From an uncultured Collinsella sp. (GTDB lineage Bacteria; Actinomycetota; Coriobacteriia; Coriobacteriales; Coriobacteriaceae), in the NCBI GenBank assembly GCA_900758475.1, contig CAAERQ010000021.1, forward strand, positions 62,001 through 126,000: a stretch of 64,000 nucleotides of DNA. The letters are read 5' to 3'. The notes beneath the pieces were generated by a model that searched no databases, had not been told where the DNA came from, and saw only the letters and a list, made by a program, of their open reading frames with translations. A program made the translations under genes and the position numbers. Position 1 is the first letter of the stretch. Each line of letters starts with the position of its first letter. Below are positions 56,318 through 64,000 of the stretch, one piece after another.

Positions 56318-58327
56318 TTAGATGCAAAAGCCGGGCAGGACATAGGTCATTTGGTCCGGATCGTTTCCAGGCGTTGCCCAGCTAAACACGTCGCCGTCTT
56401 TTCCAACGCGGTTAAAGTACGTCGAGTTGGCGCCCTCGCTGCAGTCGGCGCTGGGGGTGCGCTCCCAGTAGCAGATCTTTTTGCCGGCGACGGTGCGGAT
56501 CATGGCATCGTTGGTGGTCAGGCTGCTCACACTCTGCTCGCGATAGAGCTGGTACTGTTCGCCTTCTCCGCTGTAGAGGGCAGAAAGGTACTCGCAGCCT
56601 TCTGCGAACGTTTCGGGCGCCTGGTAGCCGCACAACTCGCTCATGGACGGTAGCCACAGCTTGTCATCGGTGGCGGTGATGCTGGAGGCGTCTTTGGTGC
56701 CGCCGGTGTTGTTGGTGAGCTTTCGCACCGAGCGGATCTGATTACGGAGATCGTCGGGCAGCGTAGCCATGCCCTCGCCCGCCAGCCATTTGCGAAGAGA
56801 CGATTGCTCCCAGCCACCCGTCGCAGCGCTGTCATTTACGGCGCGCGTGGCGATGGGGGTACGGAACATAAAGGTGATGCCAGCTGGGAGGCCGTCATCG
56901 GTGAACGTGTCTGCCTTAAAGCCCACGATCTGGACTTGTGCCTTGGTCCCATCGGAAAGCCTGACGGTCTTGGTGTTCTCGTTTTCGAGCGACTGCTTGC
57001 TGTTTACCAGGTGGTAGGTTTCGGCAATCGCGAGCGCCTTTTTGCTGGAAGATGTCTCTTGGATTTTTCGGGAGATCAGGGCGAGTTCTTCCCAGGTGTA
57101 ATCGTCGAGTGACGGCTTGATGCCGTGCGACAGGTCGATGAGCCCCCAGCACCCCGTGGCAAGGGCGGAAGCTGCGATGCCGGCAACGCAGACGCCGCCG
57201 AGCGCGAGCGCAGTGCGACGCGAGATGACCGGGTGGTGCGTCTGAGTCTTGTTGGGGCCGGAAGCCTTTGGTTGCTGGCTAAAGTCGACAGATCCGGGCA
57301 GCGGCGTGCGCGGCTCAAAATCGATGTCTTTAATCCAGGCATCGAGCTTGCCGACAATCGTAGACAGCGGCGCGCGCTGGGACTGCTCGTTATGAATGCC
57401 ACTCATGATGACATCGACAAGCTTTTGGTCACCGGGTAAGCGCGCCTCGAGCAGTTCGGGCTCGTGCTCGATCTTGTACAGGTAGGGCGACTGGTCCATA
57501 TGCTCGTTTAGGCGATATGGCGTGTGGCCGGCATAGAGCGTGTAGAGCACGCTGCAGAGCTCGTATGTATCGATGCTGGGCGACGTGCGCAGCGGCGCCA
57601 GCTCGGGGATGTCGTTGGAGAGCATCTCAGGCGGGGCGAACTCGGGGGTGCCGTTGCGCCAGATGCCTGTGGACATGGTAAACGAGGGGTCCGAGCGCTT
57701 GATGCTCGAGCTGCCCAGATCGACCAGACAAAGGTCAAAACTGCAGTGTGCAATCTGCTGGGCAAGGGGTCGGCGCGCCGTTCGAATAATGATGTTGCGC
57801 AAGGAGATATCACGGTGCACAAAAGGTGCATCGAGCTTTTGGGTGCTCAGGAGGATCTCTCCCAGGCGTTTTCCGATTGCGGCGACGGTGTTTGCGGGAA
57901 TGCGGCCGCCCTCGGCGCGGTCGGTTAGCTCTGCCGCGGCATCGCGAAGGGGCAGGCCTTCAATCCATTCCATAAGGATGACCGGTGTGTTGCCGGCATA
58001 ACCGTAGCCATAGGTTTTGGGAAAGCCGCCCAACAGTGAGACGACTGCAAGATTGCGATACTCTTCGGTGAGCGTCTTGATGCCCGAGGGGCTGACAGCG
58101 GAGCCGTTTTCATCACAGCCGCTGAGGGGCCACAGCGTCTTGAGCGCAAAGGTCTCGCCCTCGGTGTTGGCGACCTTGCGAAGATGGTGGGAGCCGCCGC
58201 CGACTGCCCCGCAATCCAACAGGGTGGTAAAGCGGCGAATGGTATCGGAGTCTTCGGTGGTCGCAAACATGGCGTTTGGTTCAAAGGGGGACAACGCAAT
58301 GATATCCATGTCCGTGTCGTACGTCAC
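56318..58327 (-). CDS. Ser/Thr kinase-like protein with external DUF6273-like domain (cassette kinase 2)
   Basis: 669 residues from GTG 58327, chosen by GAAAGG; an ATG at 58360 has none. Kinase domain (about 20-300) with a loose glycine loop, FALKTLW lysine, HRDISLRNIII (about 169-179) and VDLGSS (about 202-207: DFG is DLG). It shares FAPPEMLSNDIPEL with kinase 1. One transmembrane helix (about 376-396), then an external region ending in a DUF6273-like domain (about 450-669) with GGWEQSSLRKWL, LWLPSMSELCG and CYWERTP. DUF6273 is widespread on Gram-positive surfaces, function unknown. Confidence 0.83.
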   Translation of the reverse strand: MTYDTDMDIIALSPFEPNAMFATTEDSDTIRRFTTLLDCGAVGGGSHHLRKVANTEGETFALKTLWPLSGCDENGSAVSPSGIKTLTEEYRNLAVVSLLGGFPKTYGYGYAGNTPVILMEWIEGLPLRDAAAELTDRAEGGRIPANTVAAIGKRLGEILLSTQKLDAPFVHRDISLRNIIIRTARRPLAQQIAHCSFDLCLVDLGSSSIKRSDPSFTMSTGIWRNGTPEFAPPEMLSNDIPELAPLRTSPSIDTYELCSVLYTLYAGHTPYRLNEHMDQSPYLYKIEHEPELLEARLPGDQKLVDVIMSGIHNEQSQRAPLSTIVGKLDAWIKDIDFEPRTPLPGSVDFSQQPKASGPNKTQTHHPVISRRTALALGGVCVAGIAASALATGCWGLIDLSHGIKPSLDDYTWEELALISRKIQETSSSKKALAIAETYHLVNSKQSLENENTKTVRLSDGTKAQVQIVGFKADTFTDDGLPAGITFMFRTPIATRAVNDSAATGGWEQSSLRKWLAGEGMATLPDDLRNQIRSVRKLTNNTGGTKDASSITATDDKLWLPSMSELCGYQAPETFAEGCEYLSALYSGEGEQYQLYREQSVSSLTTNDAMIRTVAGKKICYWERTPSADCSEGANSTYFNRVGKDGDVFSWATPGNDPDQMTYVLPGFCI

Positions 58328-58395
58328 GGGGCGATCCTTTCGAGAAAAAATGCATAGCAATAATGTTAGTGAAAAGGTAGCGCAACCGTTGCCTT

Positions 58396-58446
58396 AATTG
58401 AAAAGGTGCCGTTATTTGCAGAGGTTAATGCAAATAACGGCACCTT
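58396..58446 (-). terminator. 18-bp inverted repeat between FHA 2a and kinase 2
   Basis: Perfect arms 58403-58420 and 58429-58446, loop of eight bases. On the minus strand the stem ends in ...CACCTTTTC, a terminator-like tail. It lies between the two genes, so the kinase may be made at a lower level than the first FHA protein or have its own promoter. Confidence 0.65.
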
Positions 58447-58470
58447 GTGCGTCGAAGATGTGTGGGCAGG

Positions 58471-59427
58471 CTAGTCTGTGATGCGAATGACCAAGAAGCG
58501 CGTCGTGGCGCCCAAGTAAAGCGTGTCTCCGTTGTGAATCTCGACGGGGGTGTTGGCAAAGTTGGCGGGGCGCTCGCGTCTGGGCGGTTCGATAGCCTGT
58601 CGGCAGCGGTCGACGCCCGAGATCAAAAACGATCCGTTGGTGGAGCCGAGGCCCTGTGCAAGCCAGCGTCCGTCTTGGAGCCAAATACGCAGGTGCTGGC
58701 GCGAGACGTCGGAATCGACGTCGGTGATGGCGTTCTCGTCTCCCGTCAGCGACCCGATAATGCTGCCCGCCGGGTCCGTGGTAAGGGGAAGCAGCGGCGG
58801 TCGTGCCGAGTTGCCCACGACGCGCAGCAGCCCCAGGCGAACGTCTCCCGTGGGGCGCGCGGTTGTCGAGAAAAACGAGGTGACGGTCGTCTCGACCGTG
58901 CCGAGTGTCGAGAGCATCTGGTCGGACACAAAGGACTCGGTGTACTCGATGGCGCGGACGGGGTCGCCAAGGCAGCCGGTAACGATAAAAAAGACCAGAT
59001 GGATGCAGAGGCGATCTTTAATGTCACTATCGTCAGTGGTCTCGATGCGCTCGACGCCGTTTCTAAAGAGCATGCCGTCGACGCCACAATTGGTAAGGGC
59101 ATCCTGCATGTCTGGGACGCACGACTCCATATAGCGTTTAGCGACCTTGCTCAGCGATTGGGGGTCGGAGCCTCGGTTTTGCATGATGAGGTTGAGTATC
59201 TGGCGCGCACTTTGTTCAAAGGGCGCAAACAGCGGCTCGGGAAGGTCACCGGGTTTGGCGTGAACGATTTCGCGTGAGATAAACGACGGGACCGTAAAGC
59301 GCTCGGAGATGAGGCGTCCACCGTAACGGGCGTTGCCGGCCATGAGAATTTGCGCGGCGCTACCGTTGTTGATGCGACCGAGTGACTTAAGCCCGGCGTA
59401 CAGTGCACAAGATGGAGTGTCGGCCAT
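58471..59427 (-). CDS. FHA-domain protein with unassigned N-terminal domain (cassette FHA protein 2a)
   Basis: 318 residues. N-terminal domain (about 1-190) with the family pattern LFRNGVERI ... VFFIVTGCLGDP, then RLGLLRV and an FHA domain (about 220-318) with IIGSLTGDENAI, DVSRQHLRI and GSTNGSFLI. Ribosome site GAGGAG is followed directly by a run of nine G (59437-59445 on the plus strand as C), then TAAAAACAA before the ATG. Change in the length of that run would alter ribosome-site spacing. First gene of the set FHA-kinase-FHA. Confidence 0.82.
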   Translation of the reverse strand: MADTPSCALYAGLKSLGRINNGSAAQILMAGNARYGGRLISERFTVPSFISREIVHAKPGDLPEPLFAPFEQSARQILNLIMQNRGSDPQSLSKVAKRYMESCVPDMQDALTNCGVDGMLFRNGVERIETTDDSDIKDRLCIHLVFFIVTGCLGDPVRAIEYTESFVSDQMLSTLGTVETTVTSFFSTTARPTGDVRLGLLRVVGNSARPPLLPLTTDPAGSIIGSLTGDENAITDVDSDVSRQHLRIWLQDGRWLAQGLGSTNGSFLISGVDRCRQAIEPPRRERPANFANTPVEIHNGDTLYLGATTRFLVIRITD

Positions 59428-59749
59428 TTGTTTTTACCCCCCCCCTCCTCAAAAAGTGACATTGAATACGTAAGCATGGTCAATTATAGGCGCTTTGCAG
59501 CTCGAAATGCTCGCCAGGGGGCGCGGACGGTGTAAATCGCTGCCGGAAGACAGCAAATTAAAAAGCGGAGAGCGGATTAATAAGCTGGGAAAACGCGTTA
59601 CCAAGACCGTTGTGGGCAACATTTGGCATGATGCCGCTTTGGCTTTTGGTCACGGGGCCGTGCGGTACCATAAACATCAATGAATTTGACGAACGACCCG
59701 CCGAGCTTGCCTCGGCGGGCTTTTGGCGTTGCAATGCCGGAGGAACAGC
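59428..59749 (+). other. Divergent promoter region between FHA 2a and mfd
   Basis: 322 bases. It holds the C9 tract (59437-59445), then no gene, a candidate -10 TACCAT (59666-59671) for mfd and a leader hairpin (listed next). Confidence 0.4.
59697..59724 (+). terminator. Terminator-like hairpin in the mfd leader
   Basis: CCCGCCGAG (59697-59705) pairs perfectly with CTCGGCGGG (59711-59719), loop CTTGC, tail CTTTTGG. It lies 30 bases before the ATG and about 20 bases after the expected transcription start. Confidence 0.55.
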
Positions 59750-62700
59750 ATGCTCATTCACCGTATAGCCGCGCAGCTCTACACTGCCGAGGCGCTGCAG
59801 ACCGTCGAGGCCGGGCTCGATTCTGGCGAGGACGTGACGCTGGCCGTATCTCAGTCGGGTCGAACGCTTATGGCCGCCGCCCAGTTTGCGCGCCGCCCGC
59901 GCCCCACGGTCTACATCGTGAGTGGCGAGGATGCGGCCGATCGTGCCGCACGTAGTCTGGCCGCCTATGTGGGCCTGGCGCACGTGTGCCGCTTTCCCGA
60001 GCGCAAGGACTATCCTTGGCGCGAGCAGGCGCCCGACGACGCCGTGGTGGCCCAGCGCTGCGAGGCGCTCGGGCGTATCGTGCGCGGGGACAACTGCATC
60101 ATGGTCGCCTCGGCCCGCGCGCTGCTGCGCTGCGTGCCGCCGGTCGAGAGCCGCTACTGGGAGTCCACTACTTTTGCGGTGGGCGAGGAGATTCCTTTTG
60201 ACGAGGTGCCGCAGCGCCTGGTGGGCATGGGCTACACCAATGCCGGCGCCGCCGACGCGCCCGGCCTGTTCCGTGTGCACGGCGACACCGTCGAGGTGTT
60301 TCCGGCGCAGGAAAAGGCGCCCGTGCGTATTGAGTTCTTTGGCGACGAGATCGACCGCATCCGCCGCATGGTGAGTTCAACGGGCCAGACCATCGGCAAC
60401 GAGGACAGCATCGAGATCTTCCCCTGTCGCGAGCTCGCACTCACCGACGACGCCGTCCACAACATGCATGTGGCGCTCTACCGCGCCAGCCAGGACGACA
60501 GCAAGTTGGCGGCGCTGCTCGAGATGGTGGATGCGCGCATCGTCACGCCTGAGCTCGACCGCTTTTTGCCGGTGATGTACGGCCAGACCGTGAGCCCGCT
60601 ATCGCATGTGAGCGGCAAGGCGCTCGTGGTGCTGTCCGAGCCGCGCTCGCTGTTCGACGATTGCCTGCACGCCTACGAGGATATCGAGGCACGTGCCGGC
60701 GAGGCGGGTGTCGACCGCCTGGACGGCCTGTACGTGCGTGCCCAGCAACTCGACTTTGGTTCCCAGCAGCGCCTGAACTACGTGAGCCTCATCCGTGCCG
60801 GCGGTGCGGTGACGGCCGAGCTCAAGATTGAGCAGCCTGCCATCGCAGGCTCGGACAACCGTTTTATGACGCGCATCCAGGAGGTCGTGGGCAAGCGCTA
60901 TGCCTGCGTGTTTGCCATTCCCGACCGCGGTGCGCGCGAGTCGATGGAACTCACCTTTGGCGACGAGGGCATTACCTTTGAGGAATCGCTGACCGCCGCG
61001 CCCGAAAATGCCGGCGCTATCGGCGACCGCGTGCGCGTGGCAGCAGCGGATTCCGCCGACCGTGCCGCACGCCAGGAGGCCCATGCTTCCATTCGCGAGC
61101 GTCGCGCCGACGCGCTCAACGCCCGCTCGCTCGAGGCGGGTGCCGCCCAGGCTGCCGCCGGTGCCGCCGTGCCCACCATCTCGCGCGGGCGCGTGACCTT
61201 TGTCGATGCTGCCTTGCCGCAGGGCGTGGTGGTGCCCGATGCCAACCTGGCCGTGTTCTCAATCGCCGACCTCAACGCCCGCATGGACGCCAATCGCGCG
61301 CGCAGCCGCCGCAAGGTGGACATTACGCAGATCACGTTCCCGTTTAAGCCGGGCGACTACGTGGTGCACGCCACCCACGGTATCGCGCTCTTTAGTGAGG
61401 TCGCGCGCCAGGAAGTGGGCGGCAAGGAGCGCGACTACTTTTTGCTGGAATATGCCGACGGCGACAAGCTCTACGTGCCGCTCGAGCAGGTCGACCGCAT
61501 CACGCGCTATGTTGGCCCCGACGGCGACAAGCCGCGCCTGACCAGGCTCAACACCGCCGACTGGACGCGTGCCACCAACAAGGCGCGCAAGAACGCCAAA
61601 AAGCTGGCGTTTGACCTGGTTGACCTGTATACGCGCCGCTCGTCGATTACCGGTATCGCCTGTCCGCCCGATACGCCCGAGCAGATCGAGATGGAGGAGA
61701 GCTTCCCCTACGACGAGACACGCGACCAGCTGGAGGCTATCGCCGACATCAAGGCCGACATGGAGGCGCCCAAGCCCATGGACCGTCTGCTGTGCGGCGA
61801 CGTGGGCTTTGGCAAGACCGAGGTCGCCCTGCGCGCGGCGTTTAAGTGCGTGGACTCCGGCCGCCAGGTCATGGTGCTCTGCCCCACGACCATTCTGGCC
61901 CAACAGCACTACGAGACATTCTTTGAGCGCTTTGCCCCGTTTGGCCTGGAGGTCGAGGTGCTCAGCCGCTTCCGTACCCCGGCGCAGCAAAAGCGCGCGC
62001 TCAAGGCGTTTGCCGAGGGCACGATTGATGTGCTCATCGGCACGCACCGCTTGCTTTCTGCCGATGTGAACCCCAAGAACCTGGGCATGGTGATCATCGA
62101 CGAGGAGCAGCGCTTTGGTGTGCAGCACAAGGAGCAGCTCAAAAACCTGCGCGAGCAAATCGACGTGCTCACGCTCTCGGCAACGCCGATTCCGCGAACC
62201 ATGCAGATGGCCACGAGCGGCGTGCGCGACATGAGCCTGATTACCACGCCGCCGACCGGGCGTCGTCCCGTGATCGTGCACGTGGGGGAGTACGACCCCG
62301 ACGTGGTGAGTGCGGCGATTCGCCTGGAGGTGGGCCGCGGCGGCCAGGTGTACTACGTGTCCAACCGCGTCAAGACCATCGACGATGCCGTGGCGCGCGT
62401 GCACGAGGCCGCGCCCGAGGCGCGCGTGGGCGTGGCGCACGGCAAGATGAGCCCGCGCGAGGTCGAGGACGTGATGATCGAGTTCGCGACCAAGAAGATC
62501 GACGTGCTTATCGCCACGACCATCGTGGAGAGCGGCATCGACAACGCAACGGCCAACACGCTCATCATCGAGGACTCGCAGCGTCTGGGCCTGGCACAGC
62601 TCTACCAGCTCAAGGGCCGCGTGGGCCGCTCGGCCACGCAGGCATACGCGTACTTTATGTTCCCCGGTGAGCTGCCGCTCACTGAGGAAGCAACGGCGCG

Positions 62701-63382
62701 CCTGACCGCGCTTTCCGAGTTCCAGGACCTGGGCAGCGGCATGCGCATTGCCATGCGCGACCTGGAGATCCGCGGCGCCGGTTCGCTCATGGGCGCCGAG
62801 CAGCACGGCAACCTGTCGAGCGTGGGCTTCGACCTGTTTACGCAGATGCTGGGACAGGCCGTGGCCGAGGCACGCGGCGATGACGATGCCGGCGTGGAGG
62901 CAGCGAGCGTGGGCATCAACCTGCCGGCTGACTACTTTTTGTCCGAGGAATACATGCCGGCGGTGGACCAACGCGTGCTCGTGTACCGTAAGATCGCGGC
63001 GGCTGAGGACCTGGAGAGCATCGACGAAGTGCAGGAGGAGACCGAGGCGGCGCACGGCGAGCTTCCGTTGGCGGGGCTCAACTTGTTCAACCGCGCTCGC
63101 ATTCGTATTCGCGGCGAGCGCCTGGGGCTCGAGAGCGTCACGCTCAGCGGCGGACGCATCACGTTTTTGGGCGTCGACGTGCCCAAGAAGGTGGCCTTTG
63201 AGCTTAAGACCCGCTATGGCGCGGTGAACTTTCCCAAGAGCCGCAAGCTGTCGGTGCCCTACAAGGCGGGCGCCGGCGCGGGCAGTGGCCTGGGTCGCGG
63301 CCTCGACGCCAACGACGGCACCGGCCCGGTGGCCGCGGCACTCATGCTGCTGCAGCAATTAGGCACGAGCGACGATGACTAA
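59750..63382 (+). CDS. mfd: Transcription-repair coupling factor
   Basis: 1210 residues, usual length. UvrB-like N-terminal domains (about 1-400), RNA polymerase-interacting domain (about 520-600, ...GDYVVHATHGIALF...), RecG-like translocase with Walker A GDVGFGKTEVA (about 681-691), DEEQRFG (about 783), TLSATPIPRT and ATTIVESGIDN, and the C-terminal TRCF domain (about 1040-1150). It displaces stalled RNA polymerase and recruits UvrA. ATG 59750 follows CCGGAGGAA. Confidence 0.96.
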   Translation: MLIHRIAAQLYTAEALQTVEAGLDSGEDVTLAVSQSGRTLMAAAQFARRPRPTVYIVSGEDAADRAARSLAAYVGLAHVCRFPERKDYPWREQAPDDAVVAQRCEALGRIVRGDNCIMVASARALLRCVPPVESRYWESTTFAVGEEIPFDEVPQRLVGMGYTNAGAADAPGLFRVHGDTVEVFPAQEKAPVRIEFFGDEIDRIRRMVSSTGQTIGNEDSIEIFPCRELALTDDAVHNMHVALYRASQDDSKLAALLEMVDARIVTPELDRFLPVMYGQTVSPLSHVSGKALVVLSEPRSLFDDCLHAYEDIEARAGEAGVDRLDGLYVRAQQLDFGSQQRLNYVSLIRAGGAVTAELKIEQPAIAGSDNRFMTRIQEVVGKRYACVFAIPDRGARESMELTFGDEGITFEESLTAAPENAGAIGDRVRVAAADSADRAARQEAHASIRERRADALNARSLEAGAAQAAAGAAVPTISRGRVTFVDAALPQGVVVPDANLAVFSIADLNARMDANRARSRRKVDITQITFPFKPGDYVVHATHGIALFSEVARQEVGGKERDYFLLEYADGDKLYVPLEQVDRITRYVGPDGDKPRLTRLNTADWTRATNKARKNAKKLAFDLVDLYTRRSSITGIACPPDTPEQIEMEESFPYDETRDQLEAIADIKADMEAPKPMDRLLCGDVGFGKTEVALRAAFKCVDSGRQVMVLCPTTILAQQHYETFFERFAPFGLEVEVLSRFRTPAQQKRALKAFAEGTIDVLIGTHRLLSADVNPKNLGMVIIDEEQRFGVQHKEQLKNLREQIDVLTLSATPIPRTMQMATSGVRDMSLITTPPTGRRPVIVHVGEYDPDVVSAAIRLEVGRGGQVYYVSNRVKTIDDAVARVHEAAPEARVGVAHGKMSPREVEDVMIEFATKKIDVLIATTIVESGIDNATANTLIIEDSQRLGLAQLYQLKGRVGRSATQAYAYFMFPGELPLTEEATARLTALSEFQDLGSGMRIAMRDLEIRGAGSLMGAEQHGNLSSVGFDLFTQMLGQAVAEARGDDDAGVEAASVGINLPADYFLSEEYMPAVDQRVLVYRKIAAAEDLESIDEVQEETEAAHGELPLAGLNLFNRARIRIRGERLGLESVTLSGGRITFLGVDVPKKVAFELKTRYGAVNFPKSRKLSVPYKAGAGAGSGLGRGLDANDGTGPVAAALMLLQQLGTSDDD

Positions 63383-63469
63383 CAAGTAGGGGCGTGGCGG
63401 GGCAGAGCTGCCAGTTGTTCTTTGCCCCGCCACCTCGCAGGTTGATTCCAACCCCATCGAAAGGAAAGC

Positions 63470-64000
63470 ATGTTCGGATACATCTATAAGAAAGATGTCG
63501 CCATTATCGCGGTTGTCCTGTGCCTTTGTCTGGGCGTGGGCAGCTTCTTTGATTATCAAATCTCGAGTGCGCTGTTCAACATCGGCAGCATGTACGGTCG
63601 CTTTGTCGAGGCGGCCGGTGAGCTGCCGTTCGAGCTGACGGCGAGCATCGCGGGCGTTATGCTCGTGCGCTCGGCACGCCCCGATTCCAAGGCGAGCAAG
63701 TGGCTCGCTGCGCTGGGCGTTTTGATCAACGTGGGTCTGGTCGGCTACGAGATTATCGGATCGCTGCGCGTCGGCGGCAAGCTTATTGCGTTTCAGCTTG
63801 TACTGACGTTTGTGCTGGTCATCGCAGGCAACTTCATCGCCTACCGCCTCACGCGCACGACCGAGCCCGACGAGCTTACGCGCTGGGCGTTGATGGTGCT
63901 GGCCGTGTGGGTCGCTCAGGCCATCATCCTCAACGTCATTGTTAAGCCGTTATGGTCGCGCCCGCGCATGCGCGTGATCGAGGTCACGCCGGGGCTCAAT
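63470..64000 (+). CDS. PAP2-family membrane phosphatase, N-terminal part
   Basis: 177 residues in the window; the gene runs off the end. Five hydrophobic segments (about 10-30, 55-75, 80-100, 105-130, 140-160). KPLWSRPR near the end fits the first PAP2 motif (K-x5-RP type), followed by MRVIEVTPGLN. It probably dephosphorylates a membrane lipid such as undecaprenyl pyrophosphate or phosphatidic acid. GAAAGGAAA precedes the ATG. It lies 87 bases after mfd. Confidence 0.7.
   Translation, partial: MFGYIYKKDVAIIAVVLCLCLGVGSFFDYQISSALFNIGSMYGRFVEAAGELPFELTASIAGVMLVRSARPDSKASKWLAALGVLINVGLVGYEIIGSLRVGGKLIAFQLVLTFVLVIAGNFIAYRLTRTTEPDELTRWALMVLAVWVAQAIILNVIVKPLWSRPRMRVIEVTPGLN

Noticed and set aside
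61259..63358. 699-residue minus-strand open frame across mfd
   Set aside because: Antisense shadow of mfd, His/Arg/Ala-rich with no recognisable domain.

Overview
The window is a 64-kb piece of a high-GC chromosome. It most resembles a gut Coriobacteriia member such as Collinsella; this is an inference from gene content, not a database match. The grounds are an actinobacterial fhaA-fhaB-pstP-rodA/pbpA-pkn wall-signalling operon, a single-chain pyruvate:ferredoxin oxidoreductase, rubrerythrin and carbamate kinase (anaerobic, fermentative lifestyle), a cellobiose-type PTS, an LPXTG-anchored surface protein, and many GC-rich hairpin repeats between genes. I see no prophage, complete insertion sequence or CRISPR array.

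Layout. 0-8.3 kb (minus strand): Ser/Thr kinase with a multi-pass C-terminus, FhaA (DUF3662+FHA), FhaB, PP2C phosphatase, one protein that fuses a RodA/FtsW polymerase to a class B penicillin-binding protein, and the start of a further kinase. 8.4-13.5 kb: YcxB-like membrane protein, dnaX, a small membrane protein, ybaB and recR. 13.7-17.4 kb: an overlapping three-gene set of secreted protein, kinase and FHA protein. 17.9-21.4 kb: pyruvate:ferredoxin oxidoreductase. 21.4-24.7 kb: repeat-rich DNA, two small unknown genes (one DUF3830-like) and arcC. 24.7-30.2 kb: a beta-glucoside PTS operon (PRD regulator, IIA, IIB, IIC, 6-phospho-beta-glucosidase). 30.3-34.9 kb: a membrane-tethered C39-like peptidase, an APC permease and an amidohydrolase. 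35.0-43.6 kb: two paralogous LytS-like kinase/LytTR regulator pairs, separated by a zinc-dependent phospholipase C-like protein, an MFS transporter and a glycosyltransferase, then a small phosphodiesterase. 44.0 kb: tRNA-Asp. 44.4-52.7 kb: Rrf2 regulator, an adenine glycosylase without an Fe-S cluster, rubrerythrin, a small membrane protein, a lower-GC nucleotidyltransferase/HTH pair, rmuC, an ABC exporter and nth. 52.8-55.2 kb: a 779-residue Ala-rich coiled-coil LPXTG protein. 55.3-59.4 kb (minus strand): FHA protein, kinase, FHA protein. 59.7-63.4 kb: mfd. 63.5 kb to the end: a partial PAP2-like membrane phosphatase.

The most notable signal is a kinase plus FHA-protein cassette that occurs twice, 40 kb apart. 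Its kinases share unusual motifs (HRDIS, FDLCL[IV]D[FL]GSS, APPEML). Its three FHA proteins share an N-terminal domain of about 190 residues that I cannot assign to any known family. One cassette carries a secreted protein; the other kinase carries an extracellular DUF6273-like domain. This looks like a lineage-specific envelope-sensing phospho-signalling system, separate from the conserved wall operon at the start of the window. Other notable signals are the polymerase-transpeptidase fusion, terminator-like hairpins in the 5' leaders of several genes, a recurring TTGTTG-type palindrome upstream of three unrelated genes, and very long perfect inverted repeats behind several genes.
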